A stretch of DNA of 64,000 nt. Origin: Platycnemis pennipes (Eukaryota > Arthropoda > Insecta > Odonata > Platycnemididae). The stretch lies in the NCBI GenBank assembly GCA_933228895.1, contig OW121846.1:108517054-108581053 (forward strand). Direction: 5' to 3'. Position 1 is the stretch's first letter. Every line of letters begins with the position of its first letter. Shown here piece by piece: positions 14,345 to 26,136 of this stretch. Both the position numbers and the translations under genes were made by a program. The notes under the pieces were generated by a model that saw nothing but the letters and a program-made list of their open reading frames with translations, did no database searches and had not been told where the DNA came from.

Positions 14345-15090
14345 TCTTCACTCTTTATCGTGAATGGTTATGACAACATTTTGCCGTGCAGGATTACTCA
14401 AGAACGTCAGTTCAATAAGGAATTATATGACGCAAATTAGGTCAACATCGGCTTAGCATATTTTCTCGAGCTTACGGAAATACTGAACTATTGTGTAATG
14501 AGTCGTGGTTTACAAATCTTAATTTTGTTGATGTGTTCTATCACTGTCGAATATTTTAAAATAGGTAATTGTGTCCAAATGAACGGGGCAAATCCGAGTG
14601 AAAAGGATGTCATGTTCTATGTCTGTGTAATAAAAAGTGTTTCATTGTCACTACAAATATTGCATGATAGAGGGTTATGAGTGTGGAAGGTTTGTCGTGT
14701 ATTTTCACTCCCGCGAGGGTGAATGGTTATGACAACATTTGCAGGATTACTTAAGAACGTCAATTCAATAACGAATTTTTAGGCGAAAATTAGGTCAACA
14801 TCGGTTTAGCATATTTAATCGAGCTTACGGAAACACTGAGCTATGGTGTAATGAGTCGTGGTTTACAAATCTTAATTTTGTTGAGGTGTTCTATCACTGT
14901 CGAATATTTTAAAACAGGTAATTGTGTCCAAATGAACTGGGCAAATCCGAGTGAAAAGGATGTCATGTTCTATGTCTGTGTAATAAAAAGTGTTTCATTA
15001 TCACCACAAATGGATGGTTATGGGGGTGGTTCCACATGATGGATGGTTATGAGTGTGGAAGGTTTGTCGTGTCTTTTCACTCCCGCGACG
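14345..15090. repeat. Tandem duplication, about 355-bp unit, two copies
   Basis: gtgaatggttatgacaacat occurs at 14360 and again at 14719. The frame start atgagtcgtggtttacaaat occurs at 14498 and 14851 (period 353). Both units end with tttgtcgtgt followed by a ttttcactcccgcga segment, and the second unit has an extra block of about 30 bp near 15010-15040. Each unit carries an open frame of about 60 codons. The two frames differ at four non-synonymous sites and one synonymous site by my count, which does not suggest protein constraint. Confidence 0.9.
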
Positions 15091-15620
15091 GTGACTCGCC
15101 CTTGGGATGCCGGGATTCATGCGTGCGCAAGGCGCGGGGGAACGCTTGCCGCCGGACCGGCATGGTGTGGCGACTCCCTCGGATGTCTTGCCGCCGGAAA
15201 CGCAATCACAGCGGCCGATAACTTGGGGTGGCGACGTTAAGGTTCAATGAAATCCTTCCGGGGCCATCTGGACGAGCACGAAACCGGACCGCACCACTCT
15301 TTCCGGCTGCGAGGCGAATCCGCGGCGGCGAGCACGGGGAGATGCCGAGGGTGCGTGCGCGGGGGAGGGAGGGAGATGGTGCACTGTAGCCGTGTTTGAG
15401 GCCCGGGCAAGCTCCAGTGAGCATCGCGCCAGGCCTTTGATGTGCACCGCGTCCGACTGTCGCATGCGGGCTCCTACTTCCGAGCGATTGGCTTCCATTG
15501 GAGACAGCGGCGAGGGGGTTTCGTCGAGTGCGGAGTATTTGCCCGTGGAGGCCCCCGATGCCCATTTTTCCATCCATCCGTGAAACTGCACTCAAATGAA
15601 GCGCGCCGCGTTTTTATTTT
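15090..15620. promoter_or_regulatory. CpG-rich GC island
   Basis: CpG-dense DNA (gccgccgga, ggcgcggggg, cgcggcggcgagc) directly follows the tandem duplication. Frames of up to 141 codons are open on both strands and overlap, and none resembles a known protein. I treat it as a GC island of unknown function. Confidence 0.45.
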
Positions 15621-15812
15621 TAATTACTGCCCCGAATTTCCGAGAAAGGGCATTCAAACTCGGGAGAGGCTGTTGCCTCCGCTGCGGTTTATTTTCCAAA
15701 ACAAGTCCGGGAACGGGGAGCTCAAAACTAGGGCGGGCTTCAAGTGGAAATTATTACGGCGTTGCTATGGAACTACTTCCCTTTCCTTTCCACTTCTTTC
15801 TTCTTCCGCGAT

Positions 15813-15840
15813 ACAAACGACCCGCGATTGGGTCGTTTGT
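15813..15840. repeat. Perfect 11-bp inverted repeat
   Basis: The arm acaaacgaccc (15813-15823) is perfectly inverted at 15830-15840 around a 6-nt spacer. It lies just downstream of the GC island. The function is unknown. Confidence 0.8.
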
Positions 15841-16116
15841 GAATTACGTCATCCTCCAAAGTACTGAGGAAATCGGGGAAATGGTGGAATTGAAATCTAG
15901 CTTGGATCCTGGAAAAGCACTTGTGAGTCTAGACTAAATGTATAGAAGTGATGAAAATGAAGGAACCGAAAGGTTAAAACCGATATTGGGACGATATATT
16001 AAAGTCGTGATCTGAGCATCACAATTTCATGACTGTCGTGTTTCTTAATCAACAGCTGAAATTCCAGCAAACAGATGAAGTGTCATCTGTTATTTCGGAA
16101 AATTCGAAGTTTTTAA

Positions 16117-16276
16117 GCCGGCTGGGATAGCCGTGTCGGAAAAAAGCTGACCTGGCTACCCAACGGTCACGGGTTTAGATCTCACCCTGGTCATGGATGT
16201 CCTTGGTTCGGTTCGGTCTTCGGTTAAAAGGCTCAGCCGTTGGAGCACCCAAAACCCGGGTTTGCTACTACTACGT
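16117..16276 (+). repeat. tRNA-derived SINE
   Basis: The segment begins gccggctgggatagccgtg, has a gctgacctggctacccaacg middle that resembles a tRNA anticodon region, and a box B-like ggtttagatct (16172-16182) followed by ctcaccctgg. A non-tRNA body ends ggagcacccaaaacccgggt, followed by a ctactacta tail (about 16265-16275). A tRNA head, unrelated body and short simple repeat at the 3' end are the usual SINE layout. Box B has mutated from the consensus, so the copy is probably inactive. Confidence 0.65.
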
Positions 16277-16279
16277 ATA

Positions 16280-19200
16280 ATTTTCAGCTCACGTCGAAAT
16301 TATGCTAGCAAAGAAAAGCATACAATAATTTGATAAGGAGTGAGACTACAGTTATGTTTCGTTAGAAATCGTGGTATCGAAACTCTAGAGTACTGAGAGA
16401 GAAATAATTAGCGAGGAGAAGAATCTGAAAGAATCTATGTCAGTCTCCCTCGGTCGCGGCCACATAGGGCATTTCTAGATCCTTTGCGAAGCTGTGCACA
16501 CAATAGGAGTGTATGAGAGATTCGGAATGAAAATACCACTACACAACTCTCGTGATCTTGAAGTTTGGTGGCACTTTAGAAGAGATGGTTCTTGCCACAC
16601 TCGCTCATGACGTGTTGCGAAAGCGTCTCCGGCAAAGGAGCCTCTATCATGCTTATCTATCAACTCTATTCACCTCCCTCATGTCATCTGTGGTCAAAGC
16701 AACTTAGGTGCAATTAATTTTGGGGATTACATTCACCCTTTATCCTGGATGGAAGGAGATATCTAGACGGTAGGAGAACAAATTTGCAACAGCAATTAAA
16801 CTAGAATCGAAGCACATAGGCTTTAATTGAAGAGGCCTTTAAGCGCGCTATTGTTCCAGAGTGTAGCATGAAAGCGGCTTAAGCTAAGTGAGTGTTAACT
16901 AGAGTGGGCATTGCATGTACATAATTGAGGGCTTACTTTTGCGCTCGCCATAACTCTAAAAATAGCAGTGTTTTGTGCGTAATATGCTATTATCGCCGTT
17001 CGAGGAATTGAAGGTGAGCTGACATTCACCCACTATTTGTTGTCACATTCCGCACTATCAATAAGACAAGAATTTTGGTGTTACCATCCAAACATTCCAT
17101 TTACAGTCTATATTTACATTCCTAATAAATGCGGAATGGTCAGTGGAAAAAAAGAACTGAGTTAAATTATTTGTGCCTGGGTGGAATTGATATCTTTCAC
17201 TATCCATTCCTACCACCAAATTGAGAGTGAAAATTGACACTGGTAGTGATTGCCAATTTCTGCACTACTATCTGTGTGGCAGCTTCACACAATTTAAAGA
17301 AAGAATATAGAAGGAATTATTAAATGGGTAAGGCAATCCATAATATGTACTGTTCGGTTATCCACCTGTCCAATCAAAATAAAAGCAAACCACGTGGTTT
17401 TTACGATACTTCTATCACTTCATTCGGTAGATTACGTGAAACGCGAGTAGAATTATACATATTCAAAGCATTTTGTCACTAGCCACCATTTATCTTGGAC
17501 CGTTGACTTCAAGAGAAATTGAGATGAGAGATGCTCATTTATCGAGTAAACTCCACCTGCTCATTCCACTTTATTAACCAATGCCATTGATTTTGAATAA
17601 GCTTGAATCAGAACTAATCGAGACATTCATTAGTTGCAATTAAAGTCTTTCTTCCTGCCATGTTTGTGTTACTATGCGATTGCGATTGTGTCTAATTAAG
17701 AAAACCCATTTGCGATAGTAATTTTTAAATAGCATTGATTGGAAATATTAAATTACCGTATATAACAACAGATTTAATTTTGTCTCTAACTTTAAGATAG
17801 AATCGCAGGTCCTTTTGACTCTCATGGAAATGCAATCCTCTGCAATTTCGTTATATTCAAAGCAAATCCATTTCTGTTACGAATCGTGCGACTAAAGTGT
17901 TTTGACTGAATCGTCGTTAGTGAAATTTGAAGGGATGAATGAAAAGATTTAAGTCATTCCAAAGAGTGATTGTGTGAGTTGGCGAAACCATAGCGAATGC
18001 TATCCTGTCAGCACTTGGATATGACTTACGAATAATCAATGTTTCATCACTACCAACAATGTCTTGTTCGTTATTGTCAAATATTTCTCTATTTTAGAGC
18101 CAGTTTCATCAACGAAGGTAAACTTCCCCATTATCGCAGTTTTCAATTACTCAGTCAAAAGTATTGCCTTGATATTCTCTAGCTTGCGTTACACCATCGT
18201 GATTATTATCTCGCTTTTCTGAAGTTGAAGTTTCTCTCGAAACGCTTCGTTTGGTAAATTTCTCATAACCCTTGCATCAGCAAACAAAGAAGGTACCTAA
18301 ACAATTTGTTGTTCCACTGATTTGTCGTCGTACTTGCATTTCCTTTCGACTCGAATAGGGCAAAATACCAACACACTATCCACAAAATACCTACATTGTC
18401 TTCAACGAATGTACATCTAGAAAACGTCTAGTAATCACTTGCAGATATCATCTTTATGTTTATAAGATATTTTAGTGTTCACTTTTCTTATTTTTACCAA
18501 ACATCTTCCCTAAGATTTTTTATGCATATCACTTTATCTTTTCCCCGTTACTTCTATGAAATGCAGCAATAAAATACTGTCATAAACTTCAATGACATTG
18601 TATTTATAAAGAGCGTCGCATAAACTTACAATAACCTCTACAATATTTTTAATTCAATAAAAACTTGGCTTTTACTTCATCACTATCAGTGGTGTCAGAA
18701 CGAAGACTTCTTCCCTCCCCACAAATAATTTTTTCGGCTGCTTTGCCAATGCATATCCTCTATATGGCTAATTTTTCTCAATTTATGCTAAATTTCTGTG
18801 GTTTTAAATAGAAAGGGAAATGACGCAAACTGAAAATGAAGAATAATAAATGAATCCCATAACACAATTTTCCTCTGTATGTAATTCGACATTTTATAAT
18901 CTTCAGTTAATTTAAATGTTGTACAGTACATTATACATATGGTTACAAATACCGTGTCTTATTGGTAGCAGAACATCACAGGTATTATTTCCTTTCGGCT
19001 GGAAATATATTGAACCGTGCTAATATATTTGACTTAGAAGAACAATAATTCTCAGAAGACTCTCCTATTAATCCTACCGTATACAGGATACACAGAATTG
19101 AAAAGGCCAACACGCAATAAATTCAGCTCGAAAACAATTGTTCTTATGTGCTACATGTTGCAATAACTGCTGATATATTACTATTCCAGCATTCTGCTCG

Positions 19201-20275
19201 CGCAGCAACTCCCTTCCTAATTCAAAACAATCAAAAGAGAATTTCTTCAGATAATTTTGAATGCTGCAGCTTTAATGAAAACTATTATATCAAAGCACTA
19301 GCATAAGAAAGAAGTTATCGAAGACGCCTGTTTGCCACATTGCCTATGCATCGTTATCTCGGATAATAGGCATTTACCTTACTTCGAGTGCAAATTTAAC
19401 TGAGATATTTCCCCAAAACCGAGTTAATACTAGTAGTTTGACAAGAACATCACATCGGTTATTTCTAAAATTAACCGTGGCGCAATTTTATCTTTGTTTG
19501 TAAAACCGGACCTTAACTTAATATTCTCTGTATTTTTCCAGTCCATAATGCCTCGTTATTGAGTTTCATAGCTTTTAAAGTCCAGAATGGTGTTTAATTG
19601 GTTGTTTTTCTGACTTATGAGGATTGCTGATCTCTAGGACTGTGTGGGTCGAATTCCAATTGGGTGAAAAGTGTCAGAACTTGATATTCAGAGCAAAATC
19701 GGGACAGAATAGCAAAAGGTAAAAGTTTATTTTTGAGAAACCTATCCAATAAAATGTTTTTTTCAAAATCCATTCCGTCAAATATATTTAATTTTCCATT
19801 CGTTGAACATTGATTGTTAATGGAGGTTATCCCATTTTTTTCGAAAATCGTCCGTCATGTTCCTTTCACCTAGTTCCTTTCAGCCACATGTTTATCTCTC
19901 TGTCTCTCTTTCTCTTTCTTGATACAGCTTAAGTAAGTATGAATACATTTGCAAAATGACAACCAACGATTTTTTGGCAAAGTAGCGATTGACATTAAAT
20001 ATTAATAACAGGTACATATTTTGTGGTGAGTTTAACAAAAAACTGTCCCTTCTCATGTCTAGCCTCTCTTCATGTGTTACAATGAATACAAATAATAGCA
20101 AAAATGGATGGAGAGCTTGCTAGAGAAAAATGTTCTCTTTTACGGCTACCAGGCCCGTTTAAAGATTCCAGGTCGTAGATGAAGGTATGTACATACTGGA
20201 TAGCCGTGCAGGATTCAGCTGGGTATCTTTTCCAATTGAAAAATGTATTACAATCCCTCGTCCACCAACTCGAGT
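16280..20275. other. AT-rich DNA, no gene recognised
   Basis: This is about 4 kb with only short frames. It contains the CT-rich microsatellite at 19895-19920. A box B-like word (gggtcgaattcc, near 19648) lacks a recognisable box A. I see nothing else. Confidence 0.6.
19895..19920. repeat. CT-rich microsatellite
   Basis: An interrupted (CT)n run, tctctctgtctctctttctc, continues as ttctt. Confidence 0.85.
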
Positions 20276-20279
20276 TCTC

Positions 20280-20900
20280 TCAGGGCCCTCTCCATGCTCG
20301 ACCTCCGAGGGTTGGTGACGCCCTTTGAGGCCTGTGTGGAGTGCGGGAGCGATTACTCACTTTCCCGGGCCGCGCCAAAAGTCGCGCTTCATGAGTCTTG
20401 ACGGTTTTTTCCCCTCCGCTCGTCGAAGGGCCACTTGACAATCCCTCGAGGGTTTGGTGACACGCGGCCGTACGATCCATTAGCCGCGAATCCTCCTTCG
20501 CCGCTGCACTTGAGTCGATAAGGCAGGCAGCAGGAGGCGTTCGTCCATCCCAACGATTTTAAATAATTAATCTAGCATAAAACCGATAACGACGTCTTTG
20601 TTTTCCTCCGTCTATATCTGGAGGGTTTGCGGTGGGTGAGCTCGGATTGGGTGGGAGGGGGGATGCCGTGGCCGATTTGGGGTAAGGAGACCCCCCGCCC
20701 TCGTCCCCTTCCTTGCCCCCACCCCCTCTTTGGGTCGCCACCCTGAAACTCCGTCGCTGGAGAGGAAGCATTCTGATTCCCCTCTTCTTAATCTACTCCC
20801 GTTCTTTCCACCCCTCGGGTTTCTTTTTACAGGCTCGTCAAGGGAGCATCTAAACCCCTCTCGATTTCCCTTGCGCCGGACTCTGGGAGAAGTATAGGTT
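20280..20900. promoter_or_regulatory. GC-rich island in two blocks
   Basis: GC-rich blocks at 20280-20530 and 20620-20900 contain CpG-rich words and strand-asymmetric tracts (ggtgggaggggggatg, ccttgcccccacccc). The short minus frames here are low complexity. No protein is recognised. Confidence 0.4.
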
Positions 20901-21477
20901 TGCTAATAACCCTGGCGAGGAAACGGGAGATGCTATTTTCCTCCATTGCGACGGTCCATACGGTCCGAGGAATGAGTGGTGTCTTCCTTTCCGTTTCTCC
21001 ATTCTTTGCGCCGCCTACTTGGAAGATTTACCAGCTTTTTGCCTTCGACGCTGTATCGTGGTGGATGGGGTGACGTCTAAACTTCAATTGATGAGCGCAG
21101 GAGTCGGCTGTGATTTACGACCGCACGTTTTCATTCTACCTGGTCTGGGGATGGGAAATTCAAGTGCGTCGTGCTTGTGTGAAGGATTTCTGTTATGCAG
21201 AGAATTATCACGCAGCATTAGGAATTTACATTTTATGTTGTTTTTACTATAACCGCAATATGGTACCGACTAGTAGAACATTTATTCTAAAATAGAAATT
21301 ATCGTTATTGCTACCACAGTCTCTCTTGCATGTGAAACTCATCGACGGAGCATATTTCCCCGCCCCCATCTATGCTTAAGATGGTAATAACGTGTCCCAG
21401 AATATGACTCCTTTTGTGTCCGAAATACAAAAAAAAACCCAATGATATGCACAATAGGAAGATATCCACAGAAAAAA

Positions 21478-21600
21478 AGCATTCACCATTACCGGGATTC
21501 CAACCTTTGTAACGTAACTGTATAAAGCACTCGGAGCAAATCTCTGAGAAACGAGCTCGAATCCCGGTCGAGTTGAATGATTTTTTTTCTTTGTAAATAT
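21478..21600 (+). repeat. tRNA-like SINE remnant ending in a T8 run
   Basis: Box B-like agctcgaatcc (21554-21564) matches the tRNA T-arm consensus closely, and gtataaagcactcggagc upstream is tRNA-like. A run of eight T at 21581-21588 could end a pol III transcript. accgggattc (21491-21500) is perfectly inverted at 21559-21568, so a minus-strand tRNA-like reading is also possible and the strand is uncertain. Confidence 0.45.
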
Positions 21601-22355
21601 CTTACCATTTGGGATTCTAATAAGTTCATTGGCGAGATCATAATTAGGTTTGCCGCGGGATACGGGTAGGTACCGCTCCGGTCTTATACGTTGATTGCAA
21701 TCAATTCACATTTCGCTGGTTAGGGGCCCAGTCTCGGAGTTTCGGCGGCACTTCTCTAATGTTTAGTTGTATGGTGTAATATAACGTCAGGTGTTGAAGG
21801 TGACCTTAAAATGTTAACTGCCCAAATTGAGTATGTTAGAAAACAAAATTTTTCTTCATTAAATGGCCCGAGTATTTCCAGATTAGTCATAATGGAAAAT
21901 TTTCTTGTCTTTATCTTTATATTTACACTGTCACTTTGTTTATTGATTTCCCATGATGGTCCCAAGCTTAATTTTTATGCTATCAATAGTTATTGCGAGT
22001 TCATCATCTGCAGATTGATGATAGTACATATTTACTTTAAATGATAGATTATCTTGTGAAATTTAATTATGTAACCATGAGCTCCCGGATCTTTTATCAC
22101 TCCATTTTGAAGCAGTTTGTGTCATTTCAGTTCCTTTCCGACCTCATGAAATTCCACAAAACCATCTACAATGATTCTGGCGCCAACTGGCGGAATCGAA
22201 ACGTAATGCCCATTTGTCATATATTTCAATTTTGTACTAAAAGCCAGTAACACCCCACAAGAGTTCCATGCATGTCATCAACTTTGAAAGAAATCTGACA
22301 CCTTTGATAATGCAGTTTCAATAAAAAAAGTGGTAACAATATTAGCGTCCGTCTC
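21600..22355. other. AT-rich DNA, no gene recognised
   Basis: Frames of 60-77 codons are AT-driven and hydrophobic (for example plus 21811-22044) and resemble no known protein. I see no repeats or other structure. Confidence 0.55.
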
Positions 22356-22359
22356 CCAA

Positions 22360-23655
22360 AATGCTGCAACCTCCAGCCCATCGTAACTCGCCGCGAGTGG
22401 GCCAATCGCCGTGGGAAGCCGTTTCCGGGCCCCGCTCCAGTCTTCCCCGCGAGCCCACATTCCTCGCTTGTGCGCTTGAAAGAAGAGATTGTGATGCTGG
22501 GCCCGGCCCACCCCCAGCCGCTCTTAAACCCAACAACCCTCCCCCGAAGCCCTTCGCGAGCGCCTATCCGCCGGGACGCTGGGTTAATGCTCGCGGAGGG
22601 CCCGGGAGGTGAGGAGGAAGGCCCGGGAGGTGAGGAGGAGGGCCCGGGAGGTGAGGAGGAAGGCCCGGGAGGTGAGGAGGAGGGCCCGGGAGGTGAGGAG
22701 GAAGGCCCGGGAGGTGAGGAGGAAGGCCCGGGAGGTGAGGAGGAGGGCCCGGGAGGTTCCCTGTGCATCCCCCGTCTTCGCTAAGCCCCCTCGCTACGCC
22801 CAACACCCTACCCTACACCTCCGGCCCCACACTTTATCTGTTCTCTGTTAAAAAGCAATGTGGGGACGTTATCAAAATTTATGCATCATTTGACTAAGCG
22901 AAAACGATCAGCTCCCGAGGTTTGTCGGAGAGAAACCAAAACATAAGCCTAACGATGGTATAATGTATCTTTCGACGCCCGGGAACCCTGTTGAACCAAG
23001 GCTGGAAGGGAAGCCGCGAGGGAGGGAGTGTGTGGGGGGGGTTTGGGCTCTCCTGAGGAGCCTTTTGGTGTTTTCGAGGGCACACCCCCCCGGTACGGGG
23101 GCTGGTAAGCCACCTCATCCCTTCGAACCCTCGCTGGTCGATGTGGCTCCCGGAACGCGCGGCATTAACGCGCTACAAAATAAAACGAAGCCAATTTTCG
23201 TCGAGTCTTTAGGAAGGTGAGGGTGGCGCTGGCAGGGGGAGGGTGGTGATGGTGGGTTGGGATTTTTGTGATCGTGCGCGAGGGTGGATTTCCGCAGCCC
23301 TCGGCTCTTTTCCACGCCCACTCCTTCGCCTCCTTCTCCCCACTCTCCACTCGAACCTTTCTTCGAATCCGTCCTCTTCCGCTACGCTGCCACTCGTGTG
23401 TCCTCACGGCTCCGGCGTCCCATAATGACTTCTTCCAGGGAAGCGAGAAAAAAATCACATTATATCCATGCATTTTATATACAGAATGAAAAAGCATGGA
23501 TGCGGAGTGGCCGGCGATGTGTGGGGAAGTTGGCATCCGTCATGGCGGCCCTCCGGCATTCCCGCGCCTGTGCCGCACCCTGAGTCGTCCCGCACCGCCC
23601 GGCGAACGCCCGCCGCTCCTCGGGTGCGGGCGCGAAGAAGGAGGGAATTGCAACA
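22360..23655. promoter_or_regulatory. GC/CpG-rich island cluster
   Basis: GC-rich blocks at about 22360-22800, 22975-23160 and 23215-23650 are separated by short AT-rich gaps. The first contains the 21-bp minisatellite. A YY1/Pho-like word, tcatggcggcc, is at 23540-23550. The overlapping frames on both strands, including a 180-codon minus frame at 22226-22768, are low complexity and unrecognised. Confidence 0.45.
22599..22757. repeat. GC-rich minisatellite, 21-bp unit, about 7.6 copies
   Basis: The unit ggcccgggaggtgaggagga plus one variable a/g repeats without length change from 22599 to 22757. Because 21 is divisible by three, all frames stay open through it: the plus strand reads GPGGEEE repeats and the minus strand PGPSSSP-type repeats. 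The only variation between units that I see is the a/g position, which points to recent expansion. Confidence 0.95.
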
Positions 23656-23659
23656 CTAG

Positions 23660-25581
23660 CCTTAAGGTCATCTCAATCCTAGTTTTCCGTCATGCGGTCC
23701 TGGGATGGGAAGCAATTTCTCCTTGCGTCGGCTCTTTCGGTCGCGTGGCCTCCCCTTGTTGCTGGAACGAGATGGTCGTTCTGTTTGGACTTAGATTTGT
23801 AATTTATTTACATGAAATTTTTGTTATCAGACTTATTTTCAGACTTCTTTACTCAGACTTATAAAGTCAAATAAGACCACCTCCCGTGCCATAAGATGAT
23901 TGTAAAATATTGTGCGCATTCTTGAAGACGACAGATTACTGGCACCTTCGCTGTCAGTGTTGGAGTACCTACTCGTTGTAAGACAAGTTTCAACATTCGT
24001 ATCTATTTTATCAGTGAGGGTATAAAAGTAATAATTGCAGGTTTAGCTTATTTTCTTTGTTATGTCGTTACCAGTGAAGCTAATAAGCAATTGAGGAGTC
24101 TTAACCGTTTTTATATGGAAATGTCAATCACTACCATTTTTAAATTGTCTTAACTCCTGCAGAGATCAAATTGTCAGTGTCCTATTTGTATTTACCTGCA
24201 TAAGTAAATACATAATTAATTGTAGGATTGTGAAACCTCAATATCACTTAACCAGTATATGTTGAATTGTCGCAATTGGCTCAAGGAGTTCCTGAAGGAG
24301 GAATTCGTCGGAACATGATCTCCGGGCCCCAAAAATACTGTGGTGCATCCTCATAAATACAATTTACTCCCTTTGCGAGTGCGTTCCTTTTGTATTTTAT
24401 CATAATGTTTTATCATTGGCTTTATATTTCGGCCTTTTGGGAATTCCAACGACTGAACTGCCAATTATCGAGGTAAGGAACCCAGAATCCTTAATACAAA
24501 TAGTACAGGTCAGTACTTCTGATTTGTAGTAAATATTCTCCTATATTCAAGTATTTCAAATAGTATTACGTACTAATTTTTTTATTTGAATTAAGGCTTC
24601 ATTGGTAGTTTTTTCAATTTCCCGAAAGTATTTATGGTACCACGAAAAAATGCTGATTTTCAACGTCATTGTTCTAAAAATGTGGGAAGGAAAAGCCACC
24701 GCATTTTATTGTCAATCGATAGATGGGCCAAAAATGATATATTCTGAAATTTTCACAAAAATGACATTTACTTAACATTTCAGTGGAACCACCTTATGGT
24801 AGACCGTGATGCCTGCATTTACATTCAGGGGCATTTAATGTTGATGATTTATAAGGTTAAATCTGATTATTAGTTATTTAGGGAGGATTTTAAGCGTGTG
24901 GGCGCTCTTGATTTAAAAAAGTATGATTTTTAATGATTCAACAATGAATACCTTTCTTTGGTGACAACGATGACCATGAATGAGAATCATGCTATGAGAT
25001 CTTTTAGTGAAAGAATATAACGCCAATCGTCAAATTATACAAATGCCCTTACGCATGTTCATACTAGTAAACCCTTAAAAATGGCTCAGTGTTACTGGTT
25101 AACGCACAAAAACACAATATATATCTACATGCTAAAATATACGTGCATGCTTTCATTTATAAATGACAGGAGTTTCGGAAGGGATAAGTAGCAAAGATTA
25201 AGGCCTATTTTCAGATTACATGAGGTTTAATGTTTACAAAATCTCATATACGTATGTAGATAGCGTTCAGGCGTTTCGTATAGATTTTCATGCTTGAATA
25301 GATTCTTAAAAATACCAGCATACACTTCACTGAGCTATACCTCCTTCAAATAACGCTAGAAAATTGGAGATACGAATCCTAAGTTGATTCGAGAGGCTCA
25401 CGGATGATATTCAGTTTTTCGTCCATGTCGGAGGTATAGGAATACGTGGACTTCCTTACAAATGATGAATAATATCATAGAAATTTTTTTATGAAGAGCT
25501 ATTCTAAATGAGAACCGAATCTCTGTTTTTTTCGATTAATGTATATGCTCTCTTTGATTCTTGGATGAAATGGATTCTTGG
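23660..25581. other. AT-rich DNA up to the transposon, no gene recognised
   Basis: Only short frames without similarity are present. I see no repeats before the target-site duplication at 25582-25589. Confidence 0.6.
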
Positions 25582-25589
25582 CTGTGCAT

Positions 25590-26091
25590 TAGGGCGGATC
25601 GGAAAAATCGATTTTTCGCGGAGAAACTTGGCCCTCTGGAAAAAGTTGTCAAAGTGACTCAAAATGAGGCCAGAAAAATTTGGGGCCTCTAGGTCAACCC
25701 TAGACCCTCGCGCCGTGGCCATTTATGGGGATGGGGGCTGAAATTGGAAAAAGTCATGTTTTTAAATCGGTTCCCCTTGGAATTTGCCGAGTTGCGGCCC
25801 TTTTGGGCAAAAATTTCGTCCATTTGTACGTACCTGCAGCCGTTAAGCCACAAATCGTCTATTTTGAGTGCGCGGCCGCGCGTAATATGCACCGCCCACG
25901 CAGCGTCGCGGCGCTACGCTCCGAAGGCCGCTCGAGCGTCTCCTGTCGGCTCGCGCCTCCTGCCCGGTCGCCGCGAACGCAGCAAAACTAATCACGGATG
26001 CGTCTTCCGTCGTTGATCTCATTAATATTAGATAATTAAACAATTTCCAGGTAATAACAATTACGGAAGAACTGTATGAAAGTAATATAAC
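25590..26091 (+). repeat. Left terminal inverted repeat of the transposon
   Basis: It is the inverted counterpart of 28629-29130. The outer 280 bp is mixed sequence and the inner part holds a CpG-rich block (gcgcggccgcgcg near 25868-25881). The differences from the right arm that I can see are at about 25989 (a for c), about 26063 (a for t) and about 26083 (t for a). Short frames on both strands inside the arm are mirrored in the other arm and are by-products of the repeat. Confidence 0.95.
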
Positions 26092-26136
26092 CCTACACAC
26101 TATAACCTTTTTTCCTGTCCCGTCGACATAAACGAA

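Noticed and set aside
22226..22806. PGPSSSP/GPGGEEE repeat proteins
   Set aside because: The repeats are simply the 21-bp minisatellite translated; every frame is open because the unit length is a multiple of three.
25504..26100. Small mirrored proteins in the transposon ends (also 28677-29201)
   Set aside because: They occur in both inverted arms on opposite strands because the arms are copies; they are not genes.
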